A stretch of DNA of 10,174 bases from an uncultured Lactobacillus sp. (GCF_902491705.1 NZ_CABUIW010000068.1:1-10174), one strand, 5' to 3'. Counted from the first letter of the stretch, positions 1 to 6,620 are shown. Notes: generated by a model not told the origin, from the letters alone. Numbers and translations: made by a program.

Positions 1-117
1 GCTCAAGCTATAGAGGAATATATCAAATACTATAACGAAGAAAGGATAAAGAGCAGATTAAAAGGCTTAACTCCGAAAGAATATCGGAATCAAGCCTCTA
101 TTAATCCTATGTTTTAA
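1..117 (+). CDS. IS3-family transposase, C-terminal fragment (5' end outside window)
   Basis: The open frame runs in from the left edge and ends at TAA 115-117, giving 38 residues. They include YYNEERIKSRLKGLTPKEYR, which is the typical end of the IS3-family (IS150-like OrfB) DDE integrase: the tyrosine/asparagine-rich helix followed by the 'L-x-G-L-T-P-x-E-Y-R' closing motif. It would be the C-terminus of the catalytic OrfAB transposase that mobilises the element. A terminal inverted repeat begins three bases after the stop, as expected for a complete IS3 right end. The DDE catalytic residues lie outside the window, so activity cannot be judged. Confidence 0.9.
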   Translation, partial: AQAIEEYIKYYNEERIKSRLKGLTPKEYRNQASINPMF

Positions 118-144
118 AATGTCTACTTTTTAGGTCCCACTTCA
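1..144 (+). mobile_element. Right end of an IS3-family insertion sequence
   Basis: The transposase tail is followed by a probable right inverted repeat at 120-144 that ends in ...CA, as IS3-family ends do (they begin TG and end CA). Its reverse complement begins TGAAGTGGGACC. It matches the IS-like left end at 10120 at about 16 of 25 positions (shared TG-AGTG and AAAA..T.GACA), so the two belong to related but different elements. Host DNA resumes at 145 inside what appears to be one half of a terminator hairpin. The 3-4 bp target duplication cannot be checked because the left end of this element is outside the window. Confidence 0.82.
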
Positions 145-159
145 GGATGCAGTACACTT
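145..159 (-). terminator. Half of a split terminator hairpin (AAGTGTACT family)
   Basis: On the minus strand, 159-145 reads AAGTGTACTGCATCC. This is the left arm of the same hairpin found complete at 649-692, and it starts 11 bases after the hicB stop codon. The matching right arm and T-run are missing because IS sequence starts at 144. I infer that the IS landed in the loop of hicB's terminator and that the other arm lies left of the IS. Confidence 0.55.
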
Positions 160-169
160 ATCTTGCTTT

Positions 170-397
170 TTAAATATATTCAGGTATTTTGACATTACGG
201 CGAATACAAGAAGAAAACCATGCTTTTTCAGCTTCTTCAAGTTCACACAATCCTTCTTTGATAGAGTCACCGTAAGCAATTAAACCTGGCAATTTTGGGA
301 TAGTCACACGATAATAAGTTTCATCATCGTCTTCTACGATTTTTTGAAATTCAGTTGGATAATTAAGATTCATATAGTAATTAAGATCTTTTTTCAT
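170..397 (-). CDS. hicB: Short HicB-family antitoxin-like protein (orphan)
   Basis: This 75-residue protein contains the HicB partial-RNase-H-like fold: a hydrophobic first strand (residues 9-20), then YYRVTIPKLPGLIAYGDSI (29-46), then a helix rich in Glu and Ala, KEGLCELEEAEKAWF (47-61). In HicAB modules HicB binds the HicA mRNA interferase, neutralises it, and represses the operon through a C-terminal helix-turn-helix or ribbon-helix-helix domain. Here the protein stops at IPEYI, just where that DNA-binding domain would start, so it is shorter than most HicB proteins. No HicA-like frame is seen next to it. The start is set by GGAGG (minus strand, around 405-410) seven bases upstream. The stop is followed by a terminator-like arm, so the short form is probably the real end and not simply an IS truncation. 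A solitary regulator or a decayed module are both possible. Confidence 0.75.
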   Translation of the reverse strand: MKKDLNYYMNLNYPTEFQKIVEDDDETYYRVTIPKLPGLIAYGDSIKEGLCELEEAEKAWFSSCIRRNVKIPEYI

Positions 398-409
398 TAG
401 TTATCCTCC

Positions 410-437
410 TTGTCGTGGAAAAATACCTTTGTATTAT
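410..437 (+). promoter_or_regulatory. Possible promoter for the 50-codon gene
   Basis: TTGTCG (410-415) and TATTAT (432-437) are separated by 16 bases and lie upstream of the gene starting at 481. The -35 box overlaps the ribosome binding site of the divergent hicB gene, so the two genes share a compact regulatory region. Confidence 0.4.
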
Positions 438-480
438 ATTGTGATGATAGCATATTTAGCATTATAAGGGAGACTATTAA

Positions 481-633
481 ATGAAGAGTGGAAAATCGCT
501 GAAAAAGTCAGCACAGACTAAAAGAGACTCTTTAGAGTATGCAATAATTCGCGATCAATTAATTCAGAAGAAAAAATTACCAGATGATCCAATTGTAGAA
601 TCAAATGACGACTACTGGGATCAATTTAAGTAG
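481..633 (+). CDS. Hypothetical 50-residue charged protein
   Basis: The ATG at 481 is preceded by AAGGGAGA (466-473) with a seven-base spacer, which is a strong ribosome binding site. The frame runs 50 codons to TAG 631-633. The product starts MKSGKSLKKSAQTKRDSLEY, so its first third is lysine/arginine-rich; the middle is helix-like (IIRDQLIQKKK); the end is acidic with aromatic residues (SNDDYWDQFK). I do not recognise a family. The gene is divergent from hicB and closes with a complete hairpin terminator 16 bases later, which supports a real transcription unit. Its place beside a HicB gene and its size fit a small regulator or antitoxin-like protein, but that is inference only. No signal peptide or membrane segment is visible. 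Confidence 0.62.
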   Translation: MKSGKSLKKSAQTKRDSLEYAIIRDQLIQKKKLPDDPIVESNDDYWDQFK

Positions 634-648
634 TCGTCATATAAAATT

Positions 649-692
649 AAAAAGTGTACTGCTTACTTTCAAAGAGGAGCAGTACACTTTTT
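649..692. terminator. Bidirectional intrinsic terminator, AAGTGTACTGC stem
   Basis: Arms AAAAGTGTACTGC and GCAGTACACTTTT (centred on 652-662 and 679-689) pair perfectly over about 14 bp around a 16-base loop. There is a T-run on the plus side and an A-run (T-run on the other strand) on the minus side. It sits between two convergent genes, the 50-codon gene (plus) and the membrane gene ending at 696 (minus), and can serve both. The same stem recurs at 5113-5155 and 6621-6664. Confidence 0.88.
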
Positions 693-695
693 TCA

Positions 696-1181
696 CTAAA
701 ATAATATTCCAAGCATTATGCAAAGCTGAGTAAATGAATTAATGGCTTGTTCTTTCCAATTAACCTTGGCATCCCTGCCGTCTTGATGCTTAGCAAACCA
801 GATCAAAGCAATAATGCCGATTATTCCGCCAAGAAAGAAAAGGTTAGCAGGCATTCTTGTTATGTGATTGATCATTGCATTCCAAGACCACTTATTGCGA
901 TCAATAACCATTGCAACTAGCATCAGCACAAATCCAATAGGCATTAAAAATCGCATTTGCTTATTAAGAACATTTAAATCCTTATGGCATAGCGCAATGA
1001 CAAATTTCCATCCAGCCTTAAGTGCGCCGACTAGGATCACTAAAAAGATACCAAGTCGGAATAAATGACTATTAAAGCGAGTGGCTAATACAGCGAAGCC
1101 GATGCTAAAGAAAAGAACAGGTAAACAGTCCATAACTGCCATAGAAAGAGTAAATCCTTGAGGGATATTTGTCTTGTTCAT
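696..1181 (-). CDS. Small multi-pass membrane protein, coupled to the DUF1295 gene
   Basis: The 161-residue product has about five hydrophobic segments, near residues 12-34, 42-64, 76-93, 112-131 and 147-161. They are linked by short basic loops such as CHKDLNVLNKQMR and AKHQDGRDAKVNWK. I do not recognise the family and see no catalytic motif. The ATG at 1181 overlaps the stop of the upstream gene as TAATG, sharing one base, so translation is probably coupled and the two proteins may act together in the membrane. A GTG five codons earlier (1196) would also open the frame, but the overlap and the GGTGG just before ATG favour 1181. The gene ends at the shared terminator at 649-692. Confidence 0.72.
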   Translation of the reverse strand: MNKTNIPQGFTLSMAVMDCLPVLFFSIGFAVLATRFNSHLFRLGIFLVILVGALKAGWKFVIALCHKDLNVLNKQMRFLMPIGFVLMLVAMVIDRNKWSWNAMINHITRMPANLFFLGGIIGIIALIWFAKHQDGRDAKVNWKEQAINSFTQLCIMLGILF

Positions 1182-1972
1182 TATGCCACCAACCACTTGT
1201 GTTTCTTCACTGAGTAAAGATGGATGAACGGAATCATAATTGGCGTAGTAGACTTGTATTTTTGATATTCAGGAAGTTTTCCATAATTTTTATCTTGGCG
1301 AATTTCGAGTCTACGAGCTCCGCTAAACATGACGTAGATGATGCCAACGTAACCAAGGATAATGCAGATCCATTCAGCAGCGTTTTGACAAACGTTCCAG
1401 CCAGAGATAAAAAAGCCTGTCCAAAAGATCATTTCACCAAGGTAGTTAGGGCAACGCACTAATTTGAATAAACCAGTATCGACGAAGCGTCCTGGGCTCT
1501 TTTTCTTAGCATTATTCTTCTGAAGATCGGCAGTTGTTTCTAGAATTAAACCGATGGCAGATACGATTAGTCCAATAATGCAGAAAGCATCTGTGCCTTT
1601 GTGATTCATGAGTCGAAACATCACAGGGGAAGTTTGAAGAGCGTACAGAAGGGATGCGGCAACCCAAATCCCGATTTTTGCTCCAAATGGAACTTCATTG
1701 TTTGATGTTACTTCACCTTTCATGCGTTTCTTGTAAGCTGTTTTTCTTTTGCGATAAATCAGATAGCCAGAAAGACGACAGCCATAAGCGATGAGAAGCA
1801 CACATGCTAGGATTGTTCCGATGGTGAGTGAACGCGGAAAGATAAAGAGAAGACCAGCGTCGATTAAAGCGACTGCGGCACCATATCCTAGAGAAATGAA
1901 CCATACATATTTGTGAAAGCCGCAAGAGCTGGCGATAAGGGCTAGCAGTAGAATTATAAAAAATGTTTTCAT
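1181..1972 (-). CDS. DUF1295 / steroid-5-alpha-reductase-like membrane protein
   Basis: This 263-residue multi-pass membrane protein carries the hallmarks of the DUF1295 family: ETTADLQK (145-152), GLFKLVRCPNYLGE (167-180, usually 'GLWxYSRHPNYxGE') and a C-terminal E-I-R-x-D-x-x-YG..PEYQKYKSTTPIMIPF block (223-249). Relatives belong to the isoprenylcysteine-methyltransferase / steroid reductase fold. They are thought to act on lipophilic substrates with NADPH or a methyl donor, but the bacterial substrate is not known. The usual R-H-P-N-Y has Cys in place of His (RCPNY, 173-177), which may alter cofactor or substrate contacts. I chose the internal ATG at 1972 because GAGG lies six bases before it; the first ATG (1984) lacks such a site. 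It is first of a two-gene unit with the small membrane protein. The lipobox-like ASSCG near residue 17 is probably chance, since several membrane spans follow. Confidence 0.82.
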   Translation of the reverse strand: MKTFFIILLLALIASSCGFHKYVWFISLGYGAAVALIDAGLLFIFPRSLTIGTILACVLLIAYGCRLSGYLIYRKRKTAYKKRMKGEVTSNNEVPFGAKIGIWVAASLLYALQTSPVMFRLMNHKGTDAFCIIGLIVSAIGLILETTADLQKNNAKKKSPGRFVDTGLFKLVRCPNYLGEMIFWTGFFISGWNVCQNAAEWICIILGYVGIIYVMFSGARRLEIRQDKNYGKLPEYQKYKSTTPIMIPFIHLYSVKKHKWLVA

Positions 1973-2013
1973 CTTATACCTCATATCTATATTGAAAGTA
2001 ATGTCTATGGATA

Positions 2014-2042
2014 ATTATACCTTTGATGAAAATGGCTCGTAA
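2014..2042 (-). promoter_or_regulatory. Possible promoter of the DUF1295 operon
   Basis: On the minus strand a perfect TATAAT (2019-2014) lies about 40 bases before the start codon, with TTACGA (2042-2037) 17 bases upstream as a weak -35. The 175-base gap between this operon and the divergent gene at 2148 must hold both promoters. I do not see an equally good one for the plus strand. Confidence 0.4.
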
Positions 2043-2147
2043 GGAGAATCGGTATGGAGCTGCCCAATATTTAGCTTGAAAATAATTTTAGCTATAAAAT
2101 AAAAGATAGTTAAAGATAATTATTTTGTCAGAAAGGAAGCCTTGAAC

Positions 2148-2798
2148 ATGACAAAAGTAGGAATTATCGGCGCATCTGGTATGGCAGGTAGTGCAATTTA
2201 TAAACTTGCTGAGAAAAACGATGATTTAAAAGTCACTGGTATCATTCGTAATGAAGCGAAGGCTAAAAAAGTGCTTGGTGATCAAGCAAATTTGCTTGTC
2301 GGTGACGTTTTAACAATGGATGAAAAATTGTTAGCCGACTTTGACGTGATCGTTGATGCTTTTGGTACAGCACCAGCCCAAGCTGCTGATCAAACTAAGC
2401 TTGCCAAAAAGTTGGTTGAGATTGCTCGCAAGAATAAACAACGTTTAATTATTATCTTGGGTGCTGGTAGTTTGCACACAGGGGATGACAATCACTTATT
2501 TGTTGAAGATATAGCTAAGTTGCCTGATTCAGATGCCTGGATTAACACCCCTCGTCAACAATTGAATGAATTGAATTACTTGAAAGAAGTTAATGATGTA
2601 GATTGGCTGGGCATTTCACCATCAATGACGTTTGAGGCCGGTCCGGCAAGTGATGGTTATATTTTGGGTAAAGATAATTTGCTTTACAATGACAAGCATG
2701 AATCTAAGACTACTTCTGGAACAATGGCTGAATTAGTTGTCAGCGAAATTGTAAAGCCGGAACATAGTAAAGAGAGAATTGCTGTGGCAAATAAGTAG
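2148..2798 (+). CDS. NAD(P)-binding oxidoreductase, NmrA/BVR-B-like atypical SDR
   Basis: The protein has 216 residues with a Rossmann nucleotide-binding loop GASGMAG (residues 8-14) right after the first strand (KVGIIGAS). An acidic second region follows (LLVGDVLTMDEKLL), and a strand with LIIILGAGS (near 102-110) stands where atypical short-chain dehydrogenases have their central sheet. This is the pattern of the NAD(P)H-binding 'SDR_a5 / biliverdin-reductase-B-like' group (YwnB, YtfG relatives). These bind NAD(P)H but lack the classical YxxxK pair, so their substrate is often unknown. The ATG at 2148 is chosen over the TTG six bases earlier because GAAAGGAA (2131-2138) lies at proper distance only from the ATG. 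The gene stands alone and ends at the hairpin at 2820-2864. It is a distant paralogue of the product at 6727-7350. Confidence 0.85.
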   Translation: MTKVGIIGASGMAGSAIYKLAEKNDDLKVTGIIRNEAKAKKVLGDQANLLVGDVLTMDEKLLADFDVIVDAFGTAPAQAADQTKLAKKLVEIARKNKQRLIIILGAGSLHTGDDNHLFVEDIAKLPDSDAWINTPRQQLNELNYLKEVNDVDWLGISPSMTFEAGPASDGYILGKDNLLYNDKHESKTTSGTMAELVVSEIVKPEHSKERIAVANK

Positions 2799-2819
2799 GG
2801 TACTAATAATATTGATTTG

Positions 2820-2864
2820 AAAAGCATACTGATTTTCCGAAGAGGGGATGCAGTATGCTTTTTT
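2820..2864 (+). terminator. Intrinsic terminator, variant AAAGCATACTG stem
   Basis: Arms AAAGCATACTG (2822-2832) and CAGTATGCTTT (2852-2862) pair perfectly, with two more A-T pairs outside, and are followed by a seven-base T-run. The stem is the AAAGTGTACTG family stem with TG changed to CA on one side and CA to TG on the other, so pairing is kept. The loop still ends GGGGATG before the right arm, matching the GGATG at 145-149. Confidence 0.9.
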
Positions 2865-3173
2865 TATTTAGCTAAATCAAATTGGATATAAGTAAAAACA
2901 AATATAGTAATCACGGTATTTACTATAATCGTATAGCATTATTAAATTACTGCTCTGTTTACAGATTATGATGCTAGTTATTTAAAATAATAAATATAAG
3001 AACTTAATAATACCAATGGACTGAACCCTTTAATCAAAAATAGGATACTGTGATATTTTACGCGGATAAATAAAGCATTGTTATTTAAATGAAACCGTAT
3101 ACGTTATATAATAGAAATATAAGGAATAAGGATTTATTTATACATGAAAGATGCATTCTTTAGGAGGCATATC
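2865..3173 (+). promoter_or_regulatory. Long AT-rich leader of the surface-protein gene, with promoter and two palindromes
   Basis: No gene is seen in this stretch of about 300 bases. The most likely promoter is TTTAAA (3084-3089), 17 bases, TATAAT (3107-3112), giving a short transcript leader before the AGGAGG at 3162-3167. The spacer between the boxes holds the palindrome CGTATACG (3096-3103). Further up, TATAGTAA (2903-2910) and TTACTATA (2920-2927) form an inverted repeat whose right arm overlaps another TATAAT (2924-2929) that lacks a good -35. Both could be operators. None matches a site I can name. Confidence 0.5.
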
Positions 3174-5093
3174 ATGTTCGGGAAGAGTACTAGAAATAAT
3201 AAATTCGCTATTGTAACTAAACAAGTTCCACATTATGGACTTCGTAAATTTAATTTTGGAGTAACATCCGTTCTTTTAGGCACCACAATTTTTATGGGCG
3301 GCGCAATGACAACGCAAGTTAATGCTGAAACTGTTACTCCAGACCAACAACCTAAAATTGAAGTGGTATCGAAAGATGATAATTCTGCGGTAAATACGTT
3401 AGATAAAGCACAAGCCGCTAAAGGGACAAATGATGTGGATGTAAATCAAACACCTGCTAGTCAAAGTGAGCAACCTCAAGCTGAAGATGCAAAGGCTGAT
3501 CCTACTGAAACAAGTGAAGCAGCTGCAAGTCAAACGCCTACTGAACAAAATGAACAAGCTAAGGCTGAAAAGCCAGAGAATGAAGAATCAAAAGATCTTA
3601 AGTCTGATTCAAATGAATTGGATAAAAAGCAAGCAACTGCTGAGCAAAAAAAGCAGGATGAAAAAGTTGCTACAGATACAAAAGCTGAAGAAGAAAAGGC
3701 TGCGTCAGATAAAAGTAAGAAATCTAGTCAAGCTAACGGACAAGAAAACTCAACGCATCATTTTGAAAAACTTAATAATTTTAAAAATCTAACTTTTAAA
3801 GTGGTAAAAGATCCTCGTGACGTTGTCTACAATGGTTATACTTTCCATATTGATGGAAAAATGTACACGGATGTAGGTAACGAAGTTACGGATACGGATT
3901 TTCTAAATGACTTGAATATGCCAACCAAAGACCTCTCTAACGAAGAATTAAAGAAGTTAGGGCTTAAGTCAAATGAATTCTTCCTCTCTGATTCTGAGGG
4001 AGCAAAAGTATTAGTGACTAAGATGACAATGGTTTTTCAAAATGAGTATGGACAACTTATTATCAGTAATGCCCCTCTTGTACATAATCCTGATGGCTCA
4101 TTGAGTTACATAGGTCCAGAAGCTTTTGGTAATTTGGTAATTAAATACGACTGTGAAGCAAGTTATTATGCTGATACAGTCGTTGATATCGATCCTGCAC
4201 ATCCGGAATATGGTTTTACTACTGACGATTTAAATAAGACTGTTACTCGTACTATCAATGTACATAATCCTGATGGAAAAATTGCCACTGAAACGCAGAA
4301 AGTTGATTTTTCACGGGTTGGTTTGATTAGTACAAGTAATAATTTGGTATATGATGACGAAGGTCGTGTAATTGGTGTTGATCAAGTTGATACCAAGTTA
4401 GGTTACGATAACAACGGAGACGGAATTGCTGAATACACCATGGCACAAGGCGATCAAGCATGGCAAACAAGCAAGAATTCATTTGATGAGTTTACCACTC
4501 CAGCAATTGAAGGATATGCACCTAGCATTGCTGTAGTTAAGAGTGAAACTGTCACCCCAGAAACTGCTGATTCAGTAATTGACATTACTTACACAAAACT
4601 TAAGCATGATACTGGTGATCCAACAGTGGATCCAGAAAATCCTTCAGTTAAACCAGAGCAACCTGTTACTCCACCAGAAGATAAGCCTGAACAACCAGAA
4701 ACCCCATCTGTAAAACCTGAAGTGCCATCAGTTCCAGACACAAATGAGACGATTCCAACTGATACTTCAACCGATGAACCAGAGCAGACAGTAGCTGGAC
4801 CTGTAAAGGCTGAAAATCCAGCAGCTGTTTCAACTAAGAAAGCTCCAACTGAAAAACAAGCACCATCTGAGAATGTTGCACCAAAGCCTATCGCTGGAGT
4901 TCAACCAAACAAGAAGGCTCAAGCTACTACTGTTAAGACGGCAGTGGTTAAGGCGCAAAGTAACCAACAAGCTTCTGAAGAATTACCACAAACTGGCAGT
5001 GATCATGAAGTCGCAAGTTTGCTTTCAGTTTTAGGCATAACTTTATTAAGTGGTCTTGGACTTATTTGGTTCAGTCGTAAGAAGGAAAACTAA
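3174..5093 (+). CDS. LPQTG-anchored mucus-binding-type surface protein
   Basis: This 639-residue cell-wall protein has five parts in order. First is a YSIRK-like signal peptide (YGLRKFNFG at 21-29, hydrophobic to about 45, likely cleavage after VNA at 51). A Lys/Glu/Gln-rich low-complexity stalk follows (52-194). Next come a unique domain of unassigned family (195-345) and a Mub B2-like repeat (about 350-473, beginning NKTVTRTINVHNPDG and ending in IDITY). A proline-rich wall-spanning linker (about 480-560) leads to the sortase signal LPQTG (604-608), a hydrophobic segment and RKKEN. Sortase A should cleave after Thr607 and link it to peptidoglycan. Mub B2 modules in Lactobacillus bind mucin glycans, so a role in host adhesion is likely but untested. 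Large Mub proteins have many repeats; this one has a single recognisable copy. The start at 3174 is set by TAGGAGG (3161-3167); the ATG at 3144 has no such site and would precede the signal peptide with ten extra residues. It appears monocistronic, closed by the hairpin at 5113. Confidence 0.88.
   Translation: MFGKSTRNNKFAIVTKQVPHYGLRKFNFGVTSVLLGTTIFMGGAMTTQVNAETVTPDQQPKIEVVSKDDNSAVNTLDKAQAAKGTNDVDVNQTPASQSEQPQAEDAKADPTETSEAAASQTPTEQNEQAKAEKPENEESKDLKSDSNELDKKQATAEQKKQDEKVATDTKAEEEKAASDKSKKSSQANGQENSTHHFEKLNNFKNLTFKVVKDPRDVVYNGYTFHIDGKMYTDVGNEVTDTDFLNDLNMPTKDLSNEELKKLGLKSNEFFLSDSEGAKVLVTKMTMVFQNEYGQLIISNAPLVHNPDGSLSYIGPEAFGNLVIKYDCEASYYADTVVDIDPAHPEYGFTTDDLNKTVTRTINVHNPDGKIATETQKVDFSRVGLISTSNNLVYDDEGRVIGVDQVDTKLGYDNNGDGIAEYTMAQGDQAWQTSKNSFDEFTTPAIEGYAPSIAVVKSETVTPETADSVIDITYTKLKHDTGDPTVDPENPSVKPEQPVTPPEDKPEQPETPSVKPEVPSVPDTNETIPTDTSTDEPEQTVAGPVKAENPAAVSTKKAPTEKQAPSENVAPKPIAGVQPNKKAQATTVKTAVVKAQSNQQASEELPQTGSDHEVASLLSVLGITLLSGLGLIWFSRKKEN
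4079..4276 (+). repeat. Short exact repeat inside the surface-protein gene
   Basis: The 18 bases TGTACATAATCCTGATGG occur at 4079-4096 and again at 4259-4276, exactly 180 bases (60 codons) apart and in frame, both encoding VHNPDG. The second copy belongs to the Mub-like repeat and the first to the preceding unassigned domain. This suggests that the earlier domain contains a diverged or converted piece of the same module. Confidence 0.7.
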
Positions 5094-5112
5094 TTATTTT
5101 AACTAGAAAATA

Positions 5113-5155
5113 AGAAGTGTACTATTTCAAGTAATCGAAAGTAGTACACTTTTTT
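5113..5155 (+). terminator. Intrinsic terminator, AAGTGTACT stem
   Basis: AAGTGTACT (5115-5123) pairs with AGTACACTT (5143-5151). An inner TTTC/GAAA extension (5125-5128 with 5137-5140) completes the stem and six T residues follow. It lies about 20 bases after the surface-protein stop and is a member of the repeated family. Confidence 0.88.
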
Positions 5156-5204
5156 AATGCAATAAAAACTAGTTCACCACTCTCTTTTTGATTAAGCACT
5201 AGAT

Positions 5205-5233
5205 TTGCACTTACCTAAAATAAGTGATATTTT
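5205..5233 (+). promoter_or_regulatory. Possible promoter of the flavoprotein gene
   Basis: TTGCAC (5205-5210), a 17-base spacer and TATTTT (5228-5233) lie about 30 bases before the start codon and after the preceding terminator. Both boxes are imperfect. Confidence 0.35.
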
Positions 5234-5264
5234 TAAAGCAAGTATTTGTTTTAGGAGGAGAATC

Positions 5265-6605
5265 ATGAAAAAATTCGACTACATCATCATCGGTAGTGGC
5301 CCCGTTGCCATTCACTTACGCGCAAAACTTCAAAACACTTCAAAGTCAGTCTTAGTAATCGAAAAGGGCTTCTGGGGCGGTACTTGCCCTAACACTGGTT
5401 GCCAACCTAAGATCTTCATGGAAGGTACAGTTCGACCAGTTTTGGCTAGTCAATACCTAGAAGGCAAAGGAATCAAGGAAGCTGCCAAGATTGATTGGTC
5501 TTCTTTGATTAGTCGCAAAAAGAAAATCTGGGGTGCTTTTCGTAAGAACGGCCGTGCTAACACCACTACTGAGCAAGTTACTACTGCTCAAGGCAAGGGC
5601 GTAATTACTGGTCCTCACACAGTTAGAGTGGACGATCAAGAATATGAAGGCAAGAACATTATCATTGCGACTGGCCTTAGACCACGTGATCTTGATGTTC
5701 CTGGTAATGAATATGCAATTACCAACAACGAATTCTTTGAATTAGATAGCCTTCCAGATAAGGCCGTGGTTATTGGCGGTGGCTACGTTGCCTTAGAACT
5801 TGCTACAATTTTGAATGCTGCTGGAGTAGACGTGACTATCTTGCAGCACTCTGATCGTTTGCTTCGTCCATTTGACCAAGATTATGTTGAAAAGTTGAAG
5901 CAGATCATGGAAGAGCGTGGCGTTAAGTTCCACTTGAATGCACCAATTAAGGAAATCGCTAAAAATGGTGAAGGTTACACTGTTACAACCACTAATGGCG
6001 ATACTTATGATACCGGCTTGGTTATTAATGCATCTGGTAGAACACCTAATGTTGACGGCATGGGACTTGAAGAAGTTGGCGTTGAATTTGATCCTCATAA
6101 GGGTGTTAAGGTTAACGAACACATGCAGACTAATATCCCAAGTATCTTTGCAGCTGGGGATGTAGCCGACAATGGTCAACCTAACTTAACCCCTGTTGCT
6201 TGGGTTGATGCATACTATATCTATGACTTCATTGAAAAGGGCATCAAAGATCCAATTAAGTACCCACCCGTAGCTACTAATGCCTTCACTTATCCAGAAA
6301 TTGCCCAAGTTGGAATTCGTGAGAGTGAAATGCAAGATGGTGATTACGTTAAGACTTTAGACTTAGCCGATACTTTCATCGCAATGGGTGAAGGCGATCC
6401 TAATGCTGAGTTGAAGGTGATCTTTAACAAAGATAATGAAGTTATCGGTGCATCAGAACTCAGCATTAATGCCACTGATGATATCAACAACTTCTTGCCA
6501 CTTATTGGCAGAAAGGATCCAGCTAAGTTTGTTAACGACAATTTGACATACACATTCCCAGCTTTAGCTAACAACTTGGATGAAATTTTTAGATATTTTG
6601 ATTAA
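5265..6605 (+). CDS. FAD-dependent pyridine nucleotide-disulfide oxidoreductase (glutathione-reductase-like)
   Basis: The protein has 446 residues, near the usual 450 of glutathione reductase. It has the FAD-binding start YIIIGSGPVA (6-15), the redox-active disulfide GGTCPNTGCQPK with Cys41 and Cys46, and the ATGLRP turn (135-140). The NAD(P)-binding VVIGGGYVALELA (168-180) and the second FAD motif IFAAGDV (294-300) complete the core. These place it in class I flavoprotein disulfide reductases, which pass electrons from NAD(P)H via FAD to a disulfide. Two features are unusual. The third glycine of the FAD loop is Ala15. The C-terminal His-Pro-x-x-x-Glu catalytic motif, supplied in trans by the partner subunit in the classical enzymes, reads TFPALANNLDE (430-440), with Phe where His is expected. 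The substrate is therefore uncertain and glutathione should not be assumed. The start is set by AGGAGG (5253-5258). The gene is monocistronic. Confidence 0.87.
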   Translation: MKKFDYIIIGSGPVAIHLRAKLQNTSKSVLVIEKGFWGGTCPNTGCQPKIFMEGTVRPVLASQYLEGKGIKEAAKIDWSSLISRKKKIWGAFRKNGRANTTTEQVTTAQGKGVITGPHTVRVDDQEYEGKNIIIATGLRPRDLDVPGNEYAITNNEFFELDSLPDKAVVIGGGYVALELATILNAAGVDVTILQHSDRLLRPFDQDYVEKLKQIMEERGVKFHLNAPIKEIAKNGEGYTVTTTNGDTYDTGLVINASGRTPNVDGMGLEEVGVEFDPHKGVKVNEHMQTNIPSIFAAGDVADNGQPNLTPVAWVDAYYIYDFIEKGIKDPIKYPPVATNAFTYPEIAQVGIRESEMQDGDYVKTLDLADTFIAMGEGDPNAELKVIFNKDNEVIGASELSINATDDINNFLPLIGRKDPAKFVNDNLTYTFPALANNLDEIFRYFD

Positions 6606-6620
6606 TAATTGTGGATAAAG

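Noticed and set aside
1713..1925. 70-codon frame overlapping the DUF1295 gene
   Set aside because: It is another frame of the same strand through a membrane-protein gene, with an implausible product and no start signal.
1918..1972. Lipobox-like ASSC near the start of the DUF1295 protein
   Set aside because: Position -3 is Ala, and the protein continues with many membrane spans, so lipoprotein processing is unlikely.
2054..2074. Six-codon frame (MELPNI) with a perfect AAGGAG upstream
   Set aside because: It could be a leader peptide, but no attenuator hairpin is seen between it and the gene at 2148 and the promoter is unclear; too short to support.
3466..3792. 108-codon open frame inside the surface-protein gene
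   Set aside because: It is a shifted-frame shadow of the Lys/Glu/Gln-rich stalk, with a low-complexity product and no ribosome binding site.
5793..6179. 128-codon open frame on the minus strand inside the flavoprotein gene
   Set aside because: The plus-strand frame carries conserved FAD and NAD motifs over this stretch; the antisense frame shows no recognisable domain.
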